64,000 nucleotides of DNA from positions 1 to 64,000 of the forward strand of contig JAIRUP010000012.1 of NCBI GenBank assembly GCA_031254335.1. The letters run 5' to 3'. The translations under genes and the position numbers were made by a program. Source of the DNA: Rickettsiales bacterium (lineage in GTDB: Bacteria > Pseudomonadota > Alphaproteobacteria > Rs-D84). A model generated the notes under the pieces. That model saw nothing but the letters and a program-made list of their open reading frames with translations, had not been told where the DNA came from and searched no databases. The first letter of the stretch is position 1; each line of letters opens with the position of its first letter. Positions 8,052 through 15,433 of this stretch are shown piece by piece.

Positions 8052-9149
8052 ATGACCTCTCTCTATAACACCGAAATATCCTATGCGGATAACAGGAAAG
8101 AATTCCCCAAAGCCCAAAAGCCCTATATACTGACCCAGGCGCAGGCCAGGGCGCAGGTCGGCGTCGCGGCGGGTCCCCTTCTTGATTACAATTTCATAAA
8201 ATACGCGGTCGATATGGGCGCGGGAATAGTCGTGTATAAAACGGTTCGCTCGCGCGGATGGCAATGCCTTCCGCATCCGAACTGCATCTTCGTGGACAAG
8301 GACTCCGAAATTATTCCCGGCGGAACCGCGTTTGCTTCGTATTCTAACGAGTCATGGACCATGACGAATTCCTTCGGCATGCCCTCGGATTCGCCGGAAG
8401 TCTGGATGGACGATGTCGCGGTTTCGCAAAAATATGCGGACAAGTTCGGCCGCCGCATGATAGTTTCCGTCGTGGGAAGCCCGGACCAAAACGCCGCGTC
8501 CCTTTCCGCGGACCAAGCGAAAAAAGCGTTGGCTTTGGATTACGCCCGCGCGGCGAAGATGGCGGTGAAAGCCGGAGCGAAAGAAATCGAATTGAATCTC
8601 TCCTGCCCGAATGTGAAGCCGGAGCTTGGAATCCTATACGCCGACGCGGACTTTGTCGCGGGAATCGTGGAAGCGGTCAGGAATGAAATCGGTTGGGACA
8701 TCCCGGTCTTTATCAAAGTGGGCTGGTATGCGAAAAAGGAAAACGCGCTGGAATCGGATATAAATAATATGGCGCTCGTCGCGCAAGAGGCGATGATTGC
8801 CGGCGCGGACGGCATAGTCGGAATCAACACGATTTCGATGAATGTCGTGAACTCCGACGGAACGCCCGCGCTTCCGGGCAGAACGAAAGCGGACGGCAGC
8901 CCGAATGCGGTTTCCGGCGTCTGCGGCAGGAACATAGAGCCGTTCGCGGACAAATGGCTGGAAGATATGGTCCGCGTGCGCGAGCATTTGGGCGGAATTG
9001 GCAAACTTCAAATCGGCAGCTGCGGCGGCGTGGTCCACGGAAGCCAGTTCACCGGGCGGCTTGCAAAGGGCGCGGATATGGCGTTCACGGCCAGCGGCGC
9101 GATAATGAATCCGCTGATATTCGCGCAGTATCACGGTTTGGCGAAATAA
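8052..9149 (+). CDS. dihydroorotate dehydrogenase-family flavoprotein
   Basis: The 365-residue protein, starting at the ATG at 8052 (GGAG upstream), is a TIM-barrel FMN enzyme of the DHODH / dihydropyrimidine dehydrogenase family. Visible marks are AAGPLLDYNF near the N-terminus, ELNLSCPNV, FIKVGWY, and the FMN-phosphate loops GSCGGVVHGSQF and FTASGAIMNP near the C-terminus. Class 1 DHODHs convert dihydroorotate to orotate in pyrimidine synthesis. The sequence is divergent, and no electron-transfer partner gene lies nearby, so the substrate remains uncertain. A 70-residue gene follows 11 bp later, probably co-transcribed. Confidence 0.75.
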   Translation: MTSLYNTEISYADNRKEFPKAQKPYILTQAQARAQVGVAAGPLLDYNFIKYAVDMGAGIVVYKTVRSRGWQCLPHPNCIFVDKDSEIIPGGTAFASYSNESWTMTNSFGMPSDSPEVWMDDVAVSQKYADKFGRRMIVSVVGSPDQNAASLSADQAKKALALDYARAAKMAVKAGAKEIELNLSCPNVKPELGILYADADFVAGIVEAVRNEIGWDIPVFIKVGWYAKKENALESDINNMALVAQEAMIAGADGIVGINTISMNVVNSDGTPALPGRTKADGSPNAVSGVCGRNIEPFADKWLEDMVRVREHLGGIGKLQIGSCGGVVHGSQFTGRLAKGADMAFTASGAIMNPLIFAQYHGLAK

Positions 9150-9160
9150 GAGGCGCGGAA

Positions 9161-9373
9161 ATGGAATGCCCGAAAATGGAGTTCGTTGAAAAATACAACG
9201 AATGGTTTATCTTCTCGCAAGGCTATGAAGGCGAAAGCAAAACCTTCATAGCGACGCTTAACAAGGACATGAATAAAAGGTCCAAGGACAGGGTCGAGCT
9301 TGGCGGCACGGGAAGATTTTTCTATGATATAAATGACTTGAAAGCCCGCCTGAATTCCGGCCGCGACCGTTAA
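9161..9373 (+). CDS. small hypothetical protein
   Basis: The 70-residue product is charged and soluble, with aromatic residues grouped in KYNEWFIFSQGYEG and RFFYDINDL. GAGG lies upstream of the ATG at 9161. It is 11 bp downstream of the dehydrogenase and likely in its operon. I do not recognise it. Confidence 0.55.
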   Translation: MECPKMEFVEKYNEWFIFSQGYEGESKTFIATLNKDMNKRSKDRVELGGTGRFFYDINDLKARLNSGRDR

Positions 9374-9379
9374 ATGAAT

Positions 9380-9671
9380 TGTCCCCCCGGGACGCCGGGG
9401 GTCTCATCATAAAGTTCCCCTCCCTCCGCCGTCATTCCAGCGAAAGCTGGAATCCAGGTCATAAAGCCCGCCTCCGGCGGGTGTCATTCCGGGCAACCGC
9501 GCCGAAGGCGGGGCGACCCGGGACCTCATCATTATTGCTTGCCGCCCGAAGCCTTGGCGAAGGGGGTGGTCATGGTCGGGCTGACTAGGGCCATCCAGGT
9601 AATAAGAAGTCGCCGCTTCCGCGGCGACTTCTTAATTGTCATTCCCCGGCTTGACCGGGGAATCTCGGCAA
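9380..9671. repeat. composite cluster of palindromic repeats, no gene
   Basis: This 300-bp gene-free stretch is a mosaic of small palindromes. It includes CCCCGGGACGCCGGGG, GTCATTCCAGCGAAAGCTGG, GCCCGCCTCCGGCGGG, an R1 copy at about 9570-9633 with its AGTCGCCGC/GCGGCGACT hairpin, and an R2 copy at 9637-9671 (GTCATTCCCCGGCTTGACCG and its inverted arm). The elements abut as if they had inserted next to or into each other. Confidence 0.8.
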
Positions 9672-9674
9672 TTC

Positions 9675-9884
9675 CTACGCCGCCATCTCTCTCTGCCTAT
9701 TCAGCGCAAGTTTCCGAAGCCAATCGAACATGAATTCCTGCTTTTTTGTCAGGTCCAGGTATTTTTTCGCCCAAAGCCAATCCCTTTTGGATAAATCGGC
9801 CTTGCAAAGCTCGTGCGTTTCGTCGATTTTTTCTTTAAGTATTTGCTGAACGGCCGGCGTCGCATGTATTTCTGATGTAAGCAT
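9675..9884 (-). CDS. small hypothetical helical protein
   Basis: The 69-residue product begins at the ATG at 9884, which has a strong GGGAGG upstream; the longer frame starts without one. It is highly charged and looks all-helical, with Trp/Phe-rich KRDWLWAKKYLDL. It has its own promoter at 9917-9944 and sits alone between two repeat clusters. No family recognised. Confidence 0.6.
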   Translation of the reverse strand: MLTSEIHATPAVQQILKEKIDETHELCKADLSKRDWLWAKKYLDLTKKQEFMFDWLRKLALNRQREMAA

Positions 9885-9916
9885 TTTTTCCTCCCTTGCT
9901 TTTAATCTCAAAAGGA

Positions 9917-9944
9917 ATTATATCACAAATTTGTCAAATTGCAA
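9917..9944 (-). promoter_or_regulatory. promoter of the small gene at 9884
   Basis: On the minus strand TTGCAA (9944-9939) and TATAAT (9922-9917) are 16 bp apart, about 32 bp upstream of the ATG. Confidence 0.65.
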
Positions 9945-9978
9945 TTTGACTAAAAACCAGCTAATTTCAAGCATTTGC

Positions 9979-10185
9979 GGGGGGGGGGGGGCGATTCGCC
10001 CCAATTTCCCCTTTGCCAAATATGCAGAGCCTTCCCCACCCGTCACCCCAGCGAAGGGATGGATGCAGAGCCTATCCCTACCCGTCACCCCCGGGACGCC
10101 GGTGGTCCATTGTATTAATCCTTATATGTCATGGTCGGGCTTGACCCGACCATCCAGGTTATAAACTGTCGCCGAAGGCGACTCA
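9979..10185. repeat. G13 tract followed by R6, R6 and R1 repeats
   Basis: A run of 13 G (9979-9991) is followed by two R6 copies (10020 and 10062, both beginning ATGCAGAGCCT) and one R1 copy (10126-10185) ending in CTGTCGCCGAAGGCGACT. No gene lies between 9945 and 10195. The second R6 copy shares GGTCCATTGTAT with the copy at 425-474. Confidence 0.75.
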
Positions 10186-10195
10186 TTATATATTT

Positions 10196-11902
10196 TTATC
10201 GAATAGTAGTCATACCCAGGAACTTCTCGCCGCGCGTTTTCGGCAATTCGTCCGGGTCTTGCTTGCCAAGCTCGTCCAAACCGCCCGCAATGGCCTGCGA
10301 CAGGTTGTCCATCGCGGACTTCCAATCGGTATGCGCGCCGCCCTCCGGCTCCGCGATGATTTTATCGATTAAGCCAAGTTTCATGGTGTCCTGCGCGGTA
10401 AGTTTCATGGCCTGTGCGGCGTCGCCCTTGAACTTGTTGTCCTTCCAGCAAATGCTTGCGCAAGATTCGGGGGCTATGACGGAATAAACGGCGTTTTCCA
10501 TCATGAAAACCTTGTCTGCGGCGGCGATTGCAATCGCGCCTCCGCTTCCGCCTTCGCCGACAATCGCGGCTATGAACGGGGTCTTGACCGAAAGCCCGAC
10601 CTGTATGGAGTTCGCGACGGCCTGGGATTGTCCGCGTTCCTCGGCTTCCTTTCCCGCGAACGCGCCCGCGGTATCGACAAGCGAAATGATTGGAAGTTGG
10701 AATTTCTCGGCAAGCCGCATAAGCCGCGCGGCCTTGCGATAACCTTCGGGGTTGGGCATTCCGAATCTGTGCTTTGTTCGGGTGGCGGCGTCGCGGCCTT
10801 TTTCCTGGCCCATGACGACGACGGGTCGGCCCTGGAAATATCCCAAGCCGCCGATAAGGGCGGGGTCTTCGGCATACAGGCGGTCGCCTGCAAGCGGGAT
10901 GAACCCGTCAATCATGCCGTTGATATAGTCCAAAAAGTGCGGGCGGTTTTCGTTCCGCGCAAGCAGGACTTTTTTATAAGCGTCGGTGGTTTCGGCCGCC
11001 GGTTTGACCGCGGGCAGGGCAGGGGTCTTGATTTGCTTGTCGGCTTTGTATTTTCCGCCGCTTGTCTTGGTTATGATTTGAAGGATGTTCCCCAAAATGT
11101 CTTTAAGCTCGGCTCGCTTGGCGACGATGTCGACCATGCCGTGGTCAAGCAGATATTCTGCGGTCTGGAAATTGGCGGGAAGTTTTTCATGAAGGTTCTG
11201 CTCGATGACCCTGCGCCCCGCGAAGCCGATTCTCGCGCCGGATTCGGCGATGTGTATGTCGCCAAGCATGGCGAACGAAGCTGTTACTCCGCCGTATGTC
11301 GGGTCGGCCAGAACGACGATGTATGGCAGACCTGCGTCGCGCAGCTTGTTGATTGCGACGGTGGTGCGCGCCATCTGCATAAGGGAAAGCAGGTTTTCCT
11401 GCATGCGCGCGCCGCCGCTGCTGGTCACCATTATAAAGGGCTGTTTGTTGGCAAGGGCGTGTTCCGCTGCGGCGACGATTCCCTCGCCGACGCTTCGCCC
11501 CATCGAGCCGCCGATGAATTCCATGTTCATCGCTGCGACGGTGGACGGCACGCCGTGAATTTCGCCGGTCGCGGCGGCAAGGCCTTCCTTCATGCCTGTT
11601 TCCGCGCGCGCGTCCAGCAGTTTTTCCTTATAGGGTTTGATGTCGCAAAATTCCATTGGGTCGTCCGGGAAGGACGGCATGTCCAGTTTTTTGAATTCAA
11701 GGTCGTCGAACAGCATCTTGAATCTGTGCGACGGCGGCATCTGGAACGAGTGTCCGCATTCCGGGCAGGTGCGGAGTTTTTTATAGTCTTTATAGAAGAC
11801 CAGCTTGCCGCAATGCTCGCATTTCAGCCACATGAGTTTTTTGACCGAGTTGTAAAGCTCGTTCTTGATTATTTCTGCGGCGCGCCTCGATTTCCAAAAC
11901 AT
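10196..11902 (-). CDS. accDA: acetyl-CoA carboxylase carboxyltransferase, AccD-AccA fusion
   Basis: This 568-residue protein joins both subunits of the carboxyltransferase that makes malonyl-CoA for fatty acid synthesis. Residues about 24-280 are the beta (AccD) half, with a zinc ribbon at C28, C31, C46 and C49 and the SSGGARMQE motif. From about residue 300 the alpha (AccA) half follows, with GEGGSGGA and ISLVDTAGAFAGKEAEERGQ. In most proteobacteria accA and accD are separate genes, so the fusion is unusual. GGAAGGG lies 8 bases before the ATG. The gene is downstream of ihfB on the same strand with an R1 repeat between. Confidence 0.93.
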   Translation of the reverse strand: MFWKSRRAAEIIKNELYNSVKKLMWLKCEHCGKLVFYKDYKKLRTCPECGHSFQMPPSHRFKMLFDDLEFKKLDMPSFPDDPMEFCDIKPYKEKLLDARAETGMKEGLAAATGEIHGVPSTVAAMNMEFIGGSMGRSVGEGIVAAAEHALANKQPFIMVTSSGGARMQENLLSLMQMARTTVAINKLRDAGLPYIVVLADPTYGGVTASFAMLGDIHIAESGARIGFAGRRVIEQNLHEKLPANFQTAEYLLDHGMVDIVAKRAELKDILGNILQIITKTSGGKYKADKQIKTPALPAVKPAAETTDAYKKVLLARNENRPHFLDYINGMIDGFIPLAGDRLYAEDPALIGGLGYFQGRPVVVMGQEKGRDAATRTKHRFGMPNPEGYRKAARLMRLAEKFQLPIISLVDTAGAFAGKEAEERGQSQAVANSIQVGLSVKTPFIAAIVGEGGSGGAIAIAAADKVFMMENAVYSVIAPESCASICWKDNKFKGDAAQAMKLTAQDTMKLGLIDKIIAEPEGGAHTDWKSAMDNLSQAIAGGLDELGKQDPDELPKTRGEKFLGMTTIR

Positions 11903-11922
11903 ATTGTTTATCCCTTCCTACA

Positions 11923-11959
11923 TGTCATGGTGGGCTAGGGCCCGACCATCCAGGTAATA
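11923..11959. repeat. palindromic repeat R1 (short form)
   Basis: TGTCATGGTGGGC and GCCCGACCATCCAGG form the inverted pair, without the second hairpin. It lies between ihfB and accDA. Confidence 0.75.
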
Positions 11960-11963
11960 ATCA

Positions 11964-12248
11964 TTATTTCTTATCATTCATTTCTTTCGACAGGTCCGCG
12001 CTTATTTTGAAGTGCAGCCTTGTGGACGCCGGCACGGCAATCATTTCTTTGGAATATGGGTTGTATCCGATTTTGGTCGCGCGCTTTCTGCTCTCGAAAG
12101 TGCCGAACCTGCGGATTTCCACGCGTTTTCCGGCGGCGGTCTGTTCGCGCAGGGTGTCGAAGAACGCATCGACGACGCGTTCGGCCTCGGCCTTTCCCAT
12201 GCGGTCGAATCTTACCTGAATTGTGCGTATTAAGTCGGAACGCTTCAT
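11964..12248 (-). CDS. ihfB: HU/IHF-family DNA-binding protein (IHF beta-like)
   Basis: The 94-residue protein (ATG at 12248) is a histone-like DNA-bending subunit. It has the family core RRFGTFESRKR followed by the arm region with YNPYSKE, where Pro normally intercalates into DNA. Its N-terminal MKRSDLIRTI matches IHF beta better than HU. The partner alpha subunit is probably the product of the gene at 14647. It would help compact DNA and shape promoters. Confidence 0.8.
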   Translation of the reverse strand: MKRSDLIRTIQVRFDRMGKAEAERVVDAFFDTLREQTAAGKRVEIRRFGTFESRKRATKIGYNPYSKEMIAVPASTRLHFKISADLSKEMNDKK

Positions 12249-12326
12249 GGTTTCTAATAACCCTTTGTTTCTTGCATGGCGATTGTAGGGCAATTTCCGC
12301 GTTATTTCAAGCAATTCTTTTTTCCC

Positions 12327-12354
12327 TTGAAAAATATCCCGGGCCGTGTATCAT
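12327..12354 (+). promoter_or_regulatory. promoter of the rpmF-plsX-fabH operon
   Basis: TTGAAA (12327-12332) and TATCAT (12349-12354) are 16 bp apart, about 30 bp before the rpmF ATG. Confidence 0.6.
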
Positions 12355-12385
12355 AGGCGGCGACCAACCAAAGGAAAATAAAGCC

Positions 12386-12559
12386 ATGGCAGTTCCAAAG
12401 AAGAAGAAAAGCAAATCCCGCTCGGCGATGCACAAATCCCACAATTCCCTAAGCGCGATGCCCGCCTCCGTCTGCAAGAAATGCGGCGAGAACAAACGCC
12501 CGCACCATGTCTGCGGCGCGTGCGGCGCATACGACGGCAAGGCTGTTCTTGTAAGCTAA
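12386..12559 (+). CDS. rpmF: ribosomal protein bL32
   Basis: The 57-residue protein begins MAVPKKKKSKSRSAMHKSH, the standard bL32 N-terminus, and keeps the zinc site CKKCGE and CGACG. AAAGGAAAA precedes the ATG at 12386. It heads the alphaproteobacterial rpmF-plsX-fabH-ihfA-merR gene order. An R2 repeat separates it from plsX. Confidence 0.92.
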   Translation: MAVPKKKKSKSRSAMHKSHNSLSAMPASVCKKCGENKRPHHVCGACGAYDGKAVLVS

Positions 12560-12569
12560 TAAATTAAAT

Positions 12570-12603
12570 TGTCATTCCCCGGCTTGACCGGGGAATCTCG
12601 GCA
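12570..12603. repeat. palindromic repeat R2
   Basis: GTCATTCCCCGGCTTGACCG with its inverted arm GGGGAAT lies inside the rpmF-plsX operon. It ends ten bases before the plsX start. Related copies are at 9637, 17355, 18295, 20932, 24978, 40117 and 46417. Confidence 0.8.
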
Positions 12604-12612
12604 AAATAACTT

Positions 12613-13680
12613 ATGTCCAACATAAAAAACATATTTGCTATCGATGGATTTGGGGGCGACAACGCCCCCAAGGCCGTTTTGGGCGGCCTGAATCAATTCC
12701 TTTTTTCGGAACCCGAAATGTCCGAGAAAATCCATTTCAGGATATTCGGCGACTCTGCGAAAATCGGGCAGCTGATGTCGCTTTATCCTCGCGTCCAGGC
12801 CAAATCGGAAGTCGTCCACGCGCCGGATGTGGTCGGCGCCGGGGACAAGGTGCGCGATGTTATAAGGAATGCGAAAAACACCAGCATGTATATGGCCATC
12901 GACGATGTGCGGAAGGGCAATTCCTGCGGCGTTGTGTCGGCGGGCAATACGGGCGTCCTGATGGCGCTGTCGAAACTCGCGCTTAAAACGGTGGAGGGAA
13001 TCTCGCGCCCGGCGATTACCTCGACGCTTCCGGCGGGCGACCGCGGACACCGCCGCGTGGTTTTGCTGGACCTTGGCGCGAACGCGATTTGCGACGAGGA
13101 GAATCTGACGGACTTCGCTATTCTCGGGGCGGCGTATTATAAAACGGTTGTCGGCTCTCCGCGCCCGCGCGTGGGACTGCTTAATATCGGCGAAGAAGAC
13201 CAAAAGGGCCTGGACACCATCCGCAATGTGAACGAGGTTTTCAAGAAGAACCTGGGCAGGCTGCCGTTCGAGTATATCGGGTTTGTCGAGGGCAACGATA
13301 TTCCAAGCGGCGATGTGGATGTGGTTGTTACGGACGGCTTCACGGGCAACATAGTCCTTAAAACGGTGGAAGGCACGGCTCGCCTTATAAAAAATGTTTT
13401 GAAAGATACGCTCACCAAGTCTATAATCGCCATGTCGGTTTCGTTCCTGCTGTTCCATGTGTTCAAAAGGTTGAAGTCGAAAATAGACCCTCGCTCTTAC
13501 GCGGGCGCGGCGTTCGTGGGGCTGAATGGATTCGTGGTGAAGACGCACGGCAATTCGGACGCCTTGGCGTTCTCGAACGCGGTGAAGTATGCGGTGCAAA
13601 TGTCGCGGGCGGATTATAACACGCAGATAAGGCAGGATGTCGCGCTTATGGCCGATGTTAAAAAGGAATTGGTGAAATGA
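12613..13680 (+). CDS. plsX: phosphate acyltransferase PlsX
   Basis: PlsX makes acyl-phosphate from acyl-ACP for phospholipid synthesis. The 355-residue protein has the N-terminal signature AIDGFGGDNAP (usually AVDAMGGDHAP) at residues 9-19, and GNTGVLMA and VTDGFTGNIVLKT later. The stop codon overlaps the fabH start as ATGA, which is typical of translational coupling. No clear Shine-Dalgarno is visible because the R2 repeat abuts the start. Confidence 0.93.
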   Translation: MSNIKNIFAIDGFGGDNAPKAVLGGLNQFLFSEPEMSEKIHFRIFGDSAKIGQLMSLYPRVQAKSEVVHAPDVVGAGDKVRDVIRNAKNTSMYMAIDDVRKGNSCGVVSAGNTGVLMALSKLALKTVEGISRPAITSTLPAGDRGHRRVVLLDLGANAICDEENLTDFAILGAAYYKTVVGSPRPRVGLLNIGEEDQKGLDTIRNVNEVFKKNLGRLPFEYIGFVEGNDIPSGDVDVVVTDGFTGNIVLKTVEGTARLIKNVLKDTLTKSIIAMSVSFLLFHVFKRLKSKIDPRSYAGAAFVGLNGFVVKTHGNSDALAFSNAVKYAVQMSRADYNTQIRQDVALMADVKKELVK

Positions 13681-14621
13681 TGACGGGGAACAAACTGATT
13701 GGATACGGATATTACGCGCCCGACCGGGTCGTGCCGAATTCCGAGCTTGAAAAGATTATGGACACGACGGACGAATGGATTGTGTCGCGCACGGGAATAA
13801 AGCAGCGTCATGTCGCAAGGGACGACGAAACGGTGGTCGATATGGCGGCGGTCGCGTCCAGGCGCGCGCTTGATATGGCGGGCCTAAGTCCGAACGACAT
13901 CGATTGCGTCATATTTGCGACAATATCGGGCAAAAGGGACTTTCCGGCCGAGGCGGAGTATCTTTATTCAAGTCTGGGCATGACGAATAATGCGCCGGCT
14001 TTCGATGTCAAGGCCGCCTGCACGGGGTTCGTGTATGCGATGCACATCGCAAGGGCGTTCTTCGCGGCGGGAATGTATCGGCGGATTTTGATTGTCGGGT
14101 CGGAAAAGATGTCGGGCATGATTGACTGGACGGACAGGAACACGGCGGTGCTTTTCGGCGACGGCGCGGGCGCGATGGTGTTCGAGGGAACCGATGAAGC
14201 GGGCCTGGGCATAGCGGCGTCGGAAATATTCTCGGACGGCGCGAACGCGGGACTGCTGTATTCGGACGAAGCCGGGCGGGTCTGCATGGACGGAAAGGAA
14301 GTTTATAAGCACGCGGTCCGCAATATGGGCGGGGTCGCCCTTGCGGTTATGGAATCGGCGGGCCTGTCCCGGGAAGACATAGACTGGCTTCTTCCGCACC
14401 AGGCGAATATGCGGATTATCGCCAGCGCGGCGGAGAAAATCGGCTTCCCGATGGAGAAAGTGATAACCAATGTGGCTCAATTCGCCAATACCAGCGGCGC
14501 GTCCGGGGCCCTTGCGTTCGCCTATGCCGCCGAACAGGGGCTTATAAAGCCCGGCCAAAGGATTTTATACACGGCGTTCGGCGCGGGCTTGACTTGGGGC
14601 GCGGCCGTTATTAAGATATAG
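13677..14621 (+). CDS. fabH: beta-ketoacyl-ACP synthase III
   Basis: FabH starts fatty acid synthesis by joining acetyl-CoA to malonyl-ACP. The 314-residue thiolase-fold protein has the full Cys-His-Asn triad: C115 in AACTGF, H241 in LPHQAN and N271 in FANTSGAS. Its ATG overlaps the plsX stop. It precedes ihfA by 25 bp in the conserved alphaproteobacterial order. Confidence 0.95.
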   Translation: MMTGNKLIGYGYYAPDRVVPNSELEKIMDTTDEWIVSRTGIKQRHVARDDETVVDMAAVASRRALDMAGLSPNDIDCVIFATISGKRDFPAEAEYLYSSLGMTNNAPAFDVKAACTGFVYAMHIARAFFAAGMYRRILIVGSEKMSGMIDWTDRNTAVLFGDGAGAMVFEGTDEAGLGIAASEIFSDGANAGLLYSDEAGRVCMDGKEVYKHAVRNMGGVALAVMESAGLSREDIDWLLPHQANMRIIASAAEKIGFPMEKVITNVAQFANTSGASGALAFAYAAEQGLIKPGQRILYTAFGAGLTWGAAVIKI

Positions 14622-14646
14622 ATATAAGCATGGAAAAGGTGCGAGC

Positions 14647-14928
14647 ATGAGAAGCATAACCCGTTCGGACTTCGCAAATATAATCAATCGGCTGGTTGGC
14701 CTGTCCAAAGCCGAAAGCTATGATATGACCGAAGTCATCTTCAAGGAAATATCGGATAGTCTGATAAAGGGCGAAGAAGTCAAAATCAGCGGCTTCGGCA
14801 CATTCAAGGTCTTGGAAAAGCGCGCGCGCATGGGCAGAAACCCGAAGACGGGCGAGCCTGCGGTAATATCGGCCCGCCGCACGGTCAGCTTCCATCCCTC
14901 CGCCAAATTAAAAAAGAAATCAAGTTAA
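14647..14928 (+). CDS. ihfA: integration host factor alpha subunit
   Basis: The 93-residue HU/IHF-fold protein has VKISGFGTFKV and MGRNPKTGEP, the DNA-intercalating arm of IHF alpha. Position after fabH and before a MerR-type gene is the usual place of ihfA in alphaproteobacteria. It should pair with the beta-like protein encoded at 11964. Confidence 0.9.
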   Translation: MRSITRSDFANIINRLVGLSKAESYDMTEVIFKEISDSLIKGEEVKISGFGTFKVLEKRARMGRNPKTGEPAVISARRTVSFHPSAKLKKKSS

Positions 14929-14931
14929 ACC

Positions 14932-14988
14932 AACTCCCCCCATGCGGGGGAGTCTGCGCCTCCGGCGCAGGTGGGGGGTCAAAGAGAG
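14932..14988. repeat. palindromic repeat R3 upstream of merR-type gene
   Basis: AACTCCCCCCATGCGGGGGA is followed by CTGCGCCTCCGGCGCAG and GTGGGGGGTCAAAGAGAG. The last bases directly precede the ATG at 14989, so the repeat end acts as the gene's leader and possibly its ribosome-binding region. Confidence 0.8.
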
Positions 14989-15363
14989 ATGTCGGATTCC
15001 AACGCATACTTTTCATCGATTTCGGATGTGTCCAAAAAGCTGGGCCTTCCGTCCCATGTGCTAAGATTTTGGGAGCGGCAGTTTCCTAATTTCATAAAGC
15101 CTACGACGGGCGCGGGCGGCCGGCGGTATTACCGCGCGGCGGATATTTCCACTTTGGAACAAATAAAGGATTTGCTGTATCGGCAGGGCTATACGATACG
15201 GGGCGTTAAAAAATTGCTTGCGGCGGGGGGCGCGTCCATGGTGTCGGGCGCGGCTGCGGCGAAACCTGCGCCCGCTCCGCGCGCGGTGCCGACGGGTGAA
15301 ATCGACCAGGCGATAGAGCTGTTGTTGTCCGCCAGCCTGGCCCTGAAAAGCACGCCCGAATAA
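14989..15363 (+). CDS. MerR-family transcriptional regulator
   Basis: The 124-residue protein has an N-terminal winged helix of MerR type (SISDVSKKLGLPSHVLRFWE, then GGRRYYRAADISTLEQIKDLLY) and a short Ala/Pro-rich C-terminal half without a Cys-based metal site. A MerR-like gene is standard after ihfA in alphaproteobacteria; its target is not known. I chose ATG 14989 because the repeat-derived GAGAG lies just before it. Confidence 0.85.
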   Translation: MSDSNAYFSSISDVSKKLGLPSHVLRFWERQFPNFIKPTTGAGGRRYYRAADISTLEQIKDLLYRQGYTIRGVKKLLAAGGASMVSGAAAAKPAPAPRAVPTGEIDQAIELLLSASLALKSTPE

Positions 15364-15371
15364 ATTATAAA

Positions 15372-15431
15372 TTAACTCCCCCCTTGCGGGGGAGTCTGCG
15401 CCTCCGGCGCAGGTGGGGGGGGGTCAAGAGA
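15372..15431. repeat. palindromic repeat R3 with G9 next to a start codon
   Basis: It has the same layout as the copy at 14932: AACTCCCCCCTTGCGGGGGA, TGCGCCTCCGGCGCA, then G9 at 15415-15423 and TCAAGAGAG. The following gene starts at 15434, so the repeat end forms its leader. Confidence 0.8.
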
Positions 15432-15433
15432 GA

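Noticed and set aside
9380-10185. Possible CRISPR array
   Set aside because: The repeats belong to different families, the spacing is irregular, and no cas gene is near.
10628-11938. 436-codon open frame antisense to accDA
   Set aside because: It is a shadow of the well-supported carboxyltransferase gene.
12556-13599. 347-codon open frame antisense to plsX
   Set aside because: PlsX motifs are clear on the + strand; the antisense peptide is low complexity.
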